A stretch of 5,344 nucleotides of DNA, from positions 1-5,344 of the forward strand of contig JAEZIA010000062.1 in NCBI GenBank assembly GCA_023416315.1. The letters run 5' to 3'. The stretch comes from Actinomycetes bacterium. GTDB taxonomy: Bacteria > Actinomycetota > Actinomycetes > Mycobacteriales > Mycobacteriaceae. Shown here piece by piece: positions 1 to 4,329 of the stretch (positions are counted from its first letter, which is position 1; every line of letters starts with the position of its first letter). The notes below the pieces were generated by a model. That model ran no database searches and was not told the DNA's origin. It saw nothing but the letters and a program-made list of their open reading frames with translations. Position numbers and translations under genes: made by a program.

Positions 1-944
1 TCGGAGAGGTCGACGTACTTGCCCACCAACGCGATTCGCACGGTCTCCTTGGGCTCGTGCACCCGGCGCAGCAGGTCGTTCCACTGCGTCCAGTCGACGT
101 CGCGGAATGGCAGATTCAGCCGGCGCACCACATAGGCGTCGAGTTCCTCCCGGTGCAGCACCTTGGGAATGTCGTAGATCGACGGCGCGTCAGGGGTGGA
201 GATCACGCCGTCGACGTCGACGTCGCACATCAGCGCGATCTTGTTCTTCAGCGGCTCGGGCACATCGCGGTCGCAGCGCAGAATCAGGGCATCGGGGGTG
301 ATACCGATGCTGCGCAGCGCGGCAACCGAGTGCTGGGTCGGCTTGGTCTTCAGCTCGCCCGACGGCGCCAGGTACGGCACCAGCGCGACGTGCAGGAAGA
401 AGCAGTTCTCCCGGCCGACCTCATGGCGGACCTGACGGGCGGCCTCCAGAAACGGCAGCGACTCGATGTCGCCGACGGTCCCACCGATTTCGGTGATCAC
501 GATATCGGGCCTGCGACCCTGTTCGTCGGGCTCGGCCATCGCCAGGATGCGGCCCTTGATCTCGTCGGTGATGTGTGGGATCACCTGGACGGTGTCGCCG
601 AGGTATTCGCCGCGACGTTCCTTGGCGATCACCGTCGAATAGACCTGCCCGGTGGTCACATTGGCCGAGCCGGATAGGTTGCGGTCCAGGAAACGCTCGT
701 AGTGTCCGACGTCGAGATCGGTTTCCGCGCCGTCCTCGGTGACGAATACCTCGCCGTGCTGGAACGGGTTCATCGTGCCCGGGTCGACGTTGAGGTAGGG
801 GTCGAGCTTCTGCATCGTCACCTGCAGGCCGCGCGCCGTCAGCAGCTGACCGAGGCTGCTCGCAGTCAGGCCCTTGCCGAGAGACGAGGCAACCCCACCG
901 CTGACGAACAGATGCTTGGTGGCGGTCTGCGGGTGCTTCCGCAT
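1..944 (-). CDS. pyrG: CTP synthase, N-terminal 314 residues (cut by left window edge)
   Basis: This enzyme makes CTP from UTP using ATP and glutamine, the last step of de novo pyrimidine nucleotide synthesis in the cytosol. The protein begins MRKHPQTATKHLFVSGG. The synthetase-domain motifs are all visible: the P-loop GGVASSLGKG (residues 16-25), KLDPYLNVDPGTM (46-58), GAETDLDVGHYERF (72-85, with the Mg-binding Asp at 78), TEIGGTVGDIES (151-162, Glu152 the other metal ligand) and KTKPTQHSV (199-207, the UTP/CTP-site region). The fragment ends in VRIALVGKYVDLS, the first strand of the class I glutamine amidotransferase domain, so the Cys-His-Glu triad lies outside the window. Mycobacterial PyrG is about 586 residues, so a little over half is here. 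The ATG at 944-942 matches the start I remember for M. tuberculosis PyrG; an in-frame TTG at 953-951 sits better relative to the ribosome binding site. There is no sign of damage, and the identification is secure. Confidence 0.98.
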   Translation of the reverse strand, partial: MRKHPQTATKHLFVSGGVASSLGKGLTASSLGQLLTARGLQVTMQKLDPYLNVDPGTMNPFQHGEVFVTEDGAETDLDVGHYERFLDRNLSGSANVTTGQVYSTVIAKERRGEYLGDTVQVIPHITDEIKGRILAMAEPDEQGRRPDIVITEIGGTVGDIESLPFLEAARQVRHEVGRENCFFLHVALVPYLAPSGELKTKPTQHSVAALRSIGITPDALILRCDRDVPEPLKNKIALMCDVDVDGVISTPDAPSIYDIPKVLHREELDAYVVRRLNLPFRDVDWTQWNDLLRRVHEPKETVRIALVGKYVDLS

Positions 945-959
945 GGGGGGCAAGAGCAA

Positions 960-964
960 CCTCC
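960..964 (-). promoter_or_regulatory. Shine-Dalgarno sequence of pyrG
   Basis: The minus strand reads GGAGG here. It lies 15 nt from the ATG at 944, which is long, but only 6 nt from an in-frame TTG at 953. It therefore bears on which start codon is used: TTG would add only Met-Pro-Pro to the N-terminus. Confidence 0.6.
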
Positions 965-1036
965 GTGACGTCGGGCAGGGGATCGCGGTGAACTGCCTGG
1001 GGCCTGCCTACCCACGGAATCTCACCCTAACACCGA

Positions 1037-1062
1037 CGCCGACAAGCCGGCGCTAACACGCC
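1037..1062 (-). terminator. Two overlapping GC-rich hairpins after mctB (weak terminator candidate)
   Basis: Read on the minus strand, GGCG (1062-1059) pairs with CGCC (1052-1049) across a 6-nt loop, and CGCCG (1052-1048) pairs with CGGCG (1041-1037), also across a 6-nt loop. The shared CGCC makes the two structures mutually exclusive. No T-run follows, so this is not a classical intrinsic terminator. It lies about 35-60 nt past the mctB stop and could attenuate read-through into pyrG, or could be chance in high-GC DNA. Confidence 0.2.
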
Positions 1063-1096
1063 AGTGGGCTTGGTTACCCCTGCGTTACTCCCCTGC

Positions 1097-2038
1097 CTAC
1101 TGCGGGACGGTGACCGACGCTGCGCCCGGTCCGATACCGAACTTGCTCGCCGGTGCGCCGTTGATCAGGTTCTGCAGGGCCAGCACGGTGGTGATCCGGC
1201 CTGCCTCGATATTGATGTCGTCGACGGTCGTCACATCGGCGGCCATGCCGGCATCCGAGCGGTTCACCGCCAACGCGGCGGTTCCGGTGGCCGAGCCGTC
1301 CCGGCCGGCGAGCACCGTTCCCGACCCGTGCGGCGCCATGCCCGCGGCGAAGCGGGCGACCGTGGAGCCCTGGTTGCCCGCGTCGTCGCCCAACGCTCCC
1401 CCGGTGACCACGACGGCGGTGTTGGCCGCGCCGATCTGGCCGCCCTGGAAGGTCAGAAAGCCGGTGTCACGCAAGGCGGCCAGCACTGTCTCGCGCTGGG
1501 CGTCGTCCGCCGGCCGGACCGTGGGATTGCGGTTGATCAGCAGCGCGATGCCGAGTAGATCACCGGCCTGCGAGCCCTGGTCGACCAGGGTGGTGCTCAG
1601 CTGTGCGCCGGCGGGCACGATCGAAGAGTTGACCACCGAGCGCAACTTCTCGGCCGCGTTGGCCTCGACGAACTGCCTTGTCAGCGCGATCGTTCCGGTG
1701 ACGGTGCCGCCGGCCTGGCCGATGATCCGGCTCATCGCGGCCATGTCGTCGTCATCGGCATCCGGTGTGCGGAACAGCACCACCGACTTGCCTGCCAGCG
1801 CGTCCTTGACGATGCGGCCCGACATCTGCTTGTCGAAATCGTCAGCGGCGGCGAGCTTCTCGTTCAGCGCGTTGCGTTGATCGGTCAGTGAGGTGATCTG
1901 TTTGTTCAGATCCTGCTTTTCGGCGCGCAGCCCCGACAGCAGAGTGTCGGAAAGCACGCCGGAGCCCAGGAACACCCCGACGGCCAGCGCGAGGAACACC
2001 GCTGCCAGTGAAATGGCATGGTGGCGTAGCGAAATCAC
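1097..2038 (-). CDS. mctB: MctB/SteB: copper-resistance / cell-separation membrane protein (Rv1698 homologue)
   Basis: The 313-residue protein matches M. tuberculosis Rv1698 in length and in long stretches, for example EKLRSVVNSS, GSQAGDLLGIALL and the C-terminal SVTVPQ (SVTVSQ there). It has a short positive N-terminus (SLRHH), one hydrophobic segment at about 8-29 and a probable coiled coil at about 33-75 (LRAEKQDLNKQITSLTDQRNALNEKL split over heptads). An Ala/Gly/Val-rich domain extends to the end. There is an acidic run DADDDD near residue 93 and no cysteine. Rv1698 was described as a channel-forming outer-membrane protein needed to keep cellular copper low; the corynebacterial homologue SteB works with SteA in daughter-cell separation. 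The single helix followed by a coiled coil and the adjacent steA fit the second role at least as well. The start is GTG (2038-2036), with AGAAAGG 9 nt upstream. The gene lies 25 bp after the steA stop, so the two are probably co-transcribed. Confidence 0.95.
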   Translation of the reverse strand: MISLRHHAISLAAVFLALAVGVFLGSGVLSDTLLSGLRAEKQDLNKQITSLTDQRNALNEKLAAADDFDKQMSGRIVKDALAGKSVVLFRTPDADDDDMAAMSRIIGQAGGTVTGTIALTRQFVEANAAEKLRSVVNSSIVPAGAQLSTTLVDQGSQAGDLLGIALLINRNPTVRPADDAQRETVLAALRDTGFLTFQGGQIGAANTAVVVTGGALGDDAGNQGSTVARFAAGMAPHGSGTVLAGRDGSATGTAALAVNRSDAGMAADVTTVDDINIEAGRITTVLALQNLINGAPASKFGIGPGAASVTVPQ

Positions 2039-2047
2039 AGCGATGAG

Positions 2048-2054
2048 CCTTTCT
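2048..2054 (-). promoter_or_regulatory. Ribosome binding site of mctB
   Basis: AGAAAGG on the minus strand lies 9 nt before the GTG at 2038. It supports the GTG start and independent translation initiation inside the steA-mctB message. It sits within the 25-bp intergenic gap, which leaves no room for a separate promoter there. Confidence 0.65.
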
Positions 2055-2063
2055 GCCCGGCGC

Positions 2064-3248
2064 TTAGGTCACCCAGCTCTGCACCCACAGGGAGAAGCGG
2101 TTCCAGTAGGTGACGATCCAGTCGATGACGAAGGTGTCGGCCCGCGACACCCACAGCGCCGCGATGATGGCGATCAGCACCGCCAGGATCAGCATCGCGA
2201 TCGCGCCACCGGAGATGTGGTTGCGGTACAGCGTGGCAACGGCTTTCGCGTCGACCAGCTTCTCGCCCACCTTGAGCCGGGTGAGGAACGTCGACGGGTT
2301 GCTCTGCTGCCGCGACCGATCGAAGAACTCTTCGATGCTGGCCGAATGGCCTGCCGTGACGATCAGCGAGGCGCCGTGGTGGTCGACGAGCAGCAGCGCC
2401 AGGTCGGCGGCCGAACCCGCGGCCGGGAACGTCATCGCGCCGATACCGAGATCCTGGATCCGCTCCAGGCCGTTGGCGTGTCCGTCGGCGTCGGCCGGAA
2501 GCACCACCTGCGCACCGCTCTTGAGCACATCGGCGGTCATCTGGTCGGGGTTGCCGACGATCAGCTGCGGCCGGTAGCCGTTCTTCTGCAGCAGGTCGGC
2601 GCCGCTCTCCACACCGACGAGCACCGGCTGGTACTCCTTGATGAACGGTTTGAGCGCCTTGAGGTCGTCCTCGGCGCCGGGACCGTCGGCCACCACCAGG
2701 ACGTGGCGGCGGTAGACGTCGACGTCGATGTCCGGAATGCCGATCCCGTCGATCAGCAGTGGGCTCTCGCTGCGGATGAACTCGATGGTGTTACCCGCGA
2801 AGGCCTCGAGGTGTGCGACCAGCCCGGTCTTGGCGTCCTGCATGAGGTCGGCGATCTCTTCATCGCTGCGCTCCACGCCCAGCGCCAGCCGGCGATCACC
2901 CGCGTATACCCCGCCGTTGTGCAGCCGGATCTTCGCGCCGTCCTTGACCTTCTTGAAGACCTCGGGGCCCGCGCTGTCGATCAGGGTGATGTTGTTGGCC
3001 ACCAACACTTCCGGGCCCAGGTTCGGATACCTGCCGGAGATCGACGGGGACGCGTTGACCACGCCGGCGATGTTGGCGTCGACCAGAGCGTCGGCGGTCA
3101 TCCGGTCCAGATCGAGGATGTCGAGCACGACGATGTCGCCCGGGCCGACGCGGCGCAGCAGGCGGTCGATGTCGCGGTCGACGCGGGCCGTACCCGTCAC
3201 TCCTGGTCGTGCACCGGTATTTCGGGAGAGCAGCGCTGACATCTTCAT
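2064..3248 (-). CDS. steA: SteA-like cytokinetic-ring protein with thiamine-pyrophosphokinase-like domain (Rv1697 homologue)
   Basis: The 394-residue protein matches M. tuberculosis Rv1697 (about 393 residues) nearly end to end, including IDRLLRRVGPGDIVVLD, VNASPSISGRYPNLGPEVL, AFAGNTIEFIRSESPLLIDG and NPSTFLTRLKVGEKLVDAKA. In corynebacteria SteA localises to the division site and acts with SteB in cell separation. The soluble part resembles thiamine pyrophosphokinases: LIVGNPDQM (Gly232-Asn-Pro-Asp235) sits where those enzymes carry a GD-x-D-S-type motif, followed by QVVLPADADGHANG. The active site looks degenerate, so binding or regulation is more likely than catalysis. One membrane helix lies near the C-terminus (about 347-367, AIAMLILAVLIAIIAALWV), followed by a 26-residue Trp-rich tail; the large domain is therefore probably cytoplasmic. 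I chose the ATG at 3248 (MKMSALLSRN) to match the homologue; ATG at 3242 is also possible. A GTG at 3317 would add 23 unconserved-looking residues. No clear Shine-Dalgarno precedes 3248. mctB/steB follows after 25 bp. Confidence 0.94.
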   Translation of the reverse strand: MKMSALLSRNTGARPGVTGTARVDRDIDRLLRRVGPGDIVVLDILDLDRMTADALVDANIAGVVNASPSISGRYPNLGPEVLVANNITLIDSAGPEVFKKVKDGAKIRLHNGGVYAGDRRLALGVERSDEEIADLMQDAKTGLVAHLEAFAGNTIEFIRSESPLLIDGIGIPDIDVDVYRRHVLVVADGPGAEDDLKALKPFIKEYQPVLVGVESGADLLQKNGYRPQLIVGNPDQMTADVLKSGAQVVLPADADGHANGLERIQDLGIGAMTFPAAGSAADLALLLVDHHGASLIVTAGHSASIEEFFDRSRQQSNPSTFLTRLKVGEKLVDAKAVATLYRNHISGGAIAMLILAVLIAIIAALWVSRADTFVIDWIVTYWNRFSLWVQSWVT

Positions 3249-3260
3249 GCTGGGATTCTG
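3249..3260 (-). promoter_or_regulatory. Possible -10 element giving a leaderless steA transcript
   Basis: On the minus strand CAGAAT (3260-3255) lies exactly 6 nt before the ATG at 3248. It matches the key A2 and T6 of TAnnnT but not the first T, and no TTGACA-like -35 is visible at 17-18 bp. With no purine-rich ribosome binding site before the ATG, a leaderless mRNA starting at the A of ATG is plausible; such messages are common in mycobacteria. This is inference from spacing. Confidence 0.35.
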
Positions 3261-3312
3261 TCGGCGCGGGTGCGGATATCGGCGGAGGCGCGCCGTAACA
3301 CCAGCCACACAA

Positions 3313-3328
3313 GTCACATTTTGTCACA
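3313..3328. repeat. GTCACA direct repeat, 10-bp period, in the divergent promoter region
   Basis: GTCACA occurs at 3313-3318 and again at 3323-3328, one helical turn apart, in an AT-richer island within GC-rich DNA (AAGTCACATTTTGTCACA). Read otherwise, TGACA-AAA-TGTGA on the minus strand is a near-palindrome with one mismatch. It lies about 65 bp upstream of steA and about 85 bp upstream of the divergent gene, where a regulator could act on either. No known regulator consensus fits it properly. Confidence 0.35.
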
Positions 3329-3357
3329 GGAGCAACACGGTTCGGCGACGCGATTCC

Positions 3358-3386
3358 CTGCCGGACCGGCGCGGACAGGCTACGGT
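3358..3386 (+). promoter_or_regulatory. Putative promoter of the secreted-protein gene
   Basis: TACGGT (3381-3386) fits the mycobacterial -10 pattern TAnnnT. CTGCCG (3358-3363), 17 bp upstream, is a poor -35 with three of six matches to TTGACA. The start site would be near 3393, leaving a short leader of about 20 nt that contains the ribosome binding site. A perfect 11-bp inverted repeat GCCGG-A-CCGGC (3360-3370) overlaps the -35 and could be an operator or chance in GC-rich DNA. Confidence 0.4.
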
Positions 3387-3402
3387 CGGCTGACGAATCG
3401 AC

Positions 3403-3406
3403 GGAG
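3403..3406 (+). promoter_or_regulatory. Ribosome binding site of the secreted-protein gene
   Basis: GGAG lies 5 nt before the ATG at 3412 (ACGGAGCCAACATG). It supports this start, which is also the one that places a signal peptide at the N-terminus. Confidence 0.65.
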
Positions 3407-3411
3407 CCAAC

Positions 3412-4329
3412 ATGACTCGAATACCGCGCCCGGCCTGGGTGAGTGGCGTCCTGGTCGGGGTGGGCCTTGGCGCCGCGCTGCTGGCCGGCGGTGGCGTCGC
3501 CCAGGCCGATGCGGCCGGTGTCGGTTCGGCATCCAGCGGATCGAGCGCGTCGGCGAAGTCCGTCGGCCACTCCCGGTCTCCGGCACCCGCGGTGCGGGCC
3601 CGTTCGACGTCGATCGCGCGACCCGCGCCGCGCCCCGCGCTGGTGCGGCCGCCGACACCGGCGTTCGTCTCCGCGGTCACGACGTTCTTCGGCGATTTCC
3701 ACGACGCGGTCACCGCAGCCCCCGAGACCCGCCCCAGCCCGGCCGACGACACCGCGACGTCCTACGGCCGCATCGGCAAATGGATGCTGGGCCCAACGGG
3801 GCGTCCCGCCGACTGGCCCAGCCAGCAGTACCCGTTCAAGACCCTCTACCAGCCGATCAACGTGATCATCGTCGACGCGTCCTCGACCACCGCGGCGGAA
3901 TCGGCAGCCAAGCTCGACGCCGCGCTGACCGCGGCCGGCTTCCCGGCTCAGCCGGTGCATTCCACCGGATATCGGGCGGTCCTCGACGCCGTCACCTACC
4001 GGCAGCAGCCGAGCGGGCCGGAGTTGGCGTACGCGAATGCGCATTGGCTGCTGACCAACGACCACGGACGACTGTTCGGCCCGGCTCCCGTCGCAGGCGG
4101 CGGTTACGTGTGGACCGCGTCGTTCAGCCGGGAACGCACCGGGCTGTTCTACGTCATCCCCACCCACGTCTATGTGTCGTTCAACCGGGCGCGCGACGCG
4201 CTGCGCGCCGCATTGCTGAAGGGCGGGGCGACCGATCTGGGGCTGGTCGACCTGGCCAACGAGCTGGACGGCCGCACACTCACCACCGGCGACCACGACG
4301 GCTATGCCGCGGTCATCCGGCTGAGCTGA
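3412..4329 (+). CDS. Secreted protein of unknown function
   Basis: I do not recognise a named family for this 305-residue protein. It is predicted to be exported by Sec: MTRIPRPAW, a hydrophobic core (about 9-29) and a signal-peptidase site in VAQADA near residues 32-34. There is no lipobox and no cysteine anywhere. Residues 35-85 are a low-complexity Ser/Ala then Pro/Arg/Ala linker, likely disordered. From about 86 to the end is a globular domain with strand- and helix-like segments: FVSAVTTFFGDFHDAV (85-100), INVIIVD (149-155), AESAAKLDAALTAAGF (162-177), HWLLTNDHGRLFGP (211-224), YVWTASFSRE (232-241), THVYVSFNRARDALRAALL (251-269) and TGDHDGYAAVIRL (292-304). The NDHGR and GDHDG motifs could bind a ligand or metal, but no catalytic set can be assigned. 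A good ribosome binding site, the signal peptide and GC-rich third codon positions support a real gene. It is divergent from steA and convergent with recN, overlapping recN by 17 bp. The product may sit in the periplasm or cell envelope or be released. Confidence 0.88.
   Translation: MTRIPRPAWVSGVLVGVGLGAALLAGGGVAQADAAGVGSASSGSSASAKSVGHSRSPAPAVRARSTSIARPAPRPALVRPPTPAFVSAVTTFFGDFHDAVTAAPETRPSPADDTATSYGRIGKWMLGPTGRPADWPSQQYPFKTLYQPINVIIVDASSTTAAESAAKLDAALTAAGFPAQPVHSTGYRAVLDAVTYRQQPSGPELAYANAHWLLTNDHGRLFGPAPVAGGGYVWTASFSRERTGLFYVIPTHVYVSFNRARDALRAALLKGGATDLGLVDLANELDGRTLTTGDHDGYAAVIRLS
4313..4329. other. 17-bp tail-to-tail overlap of recN and the secreted-protein gene
   Basis: The plus-strand stop TGA (4327-4329) and the minus-strand recN stop TGA (4315-4313) overlap. 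The last five codons of each gene are read from the same DNA on opposite strands. I see no hairpin with a T-run on either side, so the two transcripts may be complementary at their 3' ends. Confidence 0.9.

Larger units (their letters stand above)
945..1096 (-). promoter_or_regulatory. mctB-pyrG intergenic region with possible pyrG promoter
   Basis: This 152-bp gap holds no gene. On the minus strand TAGGGT (1029-1024) fits the mycobacterial -10 pattern TAnnnT and is preceded by TG one base upstream (TGTTAGGGT), as in an extended -10. No good -35 lies at 16-18 bp. Transcription would start near 1017, giving a leader of about 70 nt. In the leader GGCAGG (1008-1003) can pair with CCTGCC (979-974); the nearer GGCAG (997-993) competes for the same partner. 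The promoter assignment is inference from motif matching only. Confidence 0.3.

Noticed and set aside
57..677. A 206-codon plus-strand open frame opposite pyrG.
   Set aside because: It is the complement of highly conserved CTP synthase codons and has no independent support.
1077..1096. Heptamer CCCCTGC repeated with a 13-bp period just past the mctB stop.
   Set aside because: Only the seven bases and one further position match, so chance or a decayed duplication is as likely as function.
1893..3239. A 448-codon plus-strand open frame opposite steA.
   Set aside because: It is antisense to the strongly conserved SteA sequence and has shadow-type composition (many His, Asp, Arg and Val), no plausible start context and no recognisable domain.
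3249..3317. N-terminal extension of SteA from a GTG at 3317.
   Set aside because: The added 23 residues (Arg/Pro-rich) have no counterpart in the homologue I remember, and would run through the divergent promoter region.
3313..3328. Crp (Rv3676-type) binding site.
   Set aside because: The consensus needs inverted half-sites TGTGA-N6-TCACA; here the half-sites are in direct orientation.
3321..3329. Possible DnaA box (TTGTCACAG).
   Set aside because: It lacks one base of the mycobacterial consensus TTGTCCACA, occurs singly and is nowhere near an origin context.
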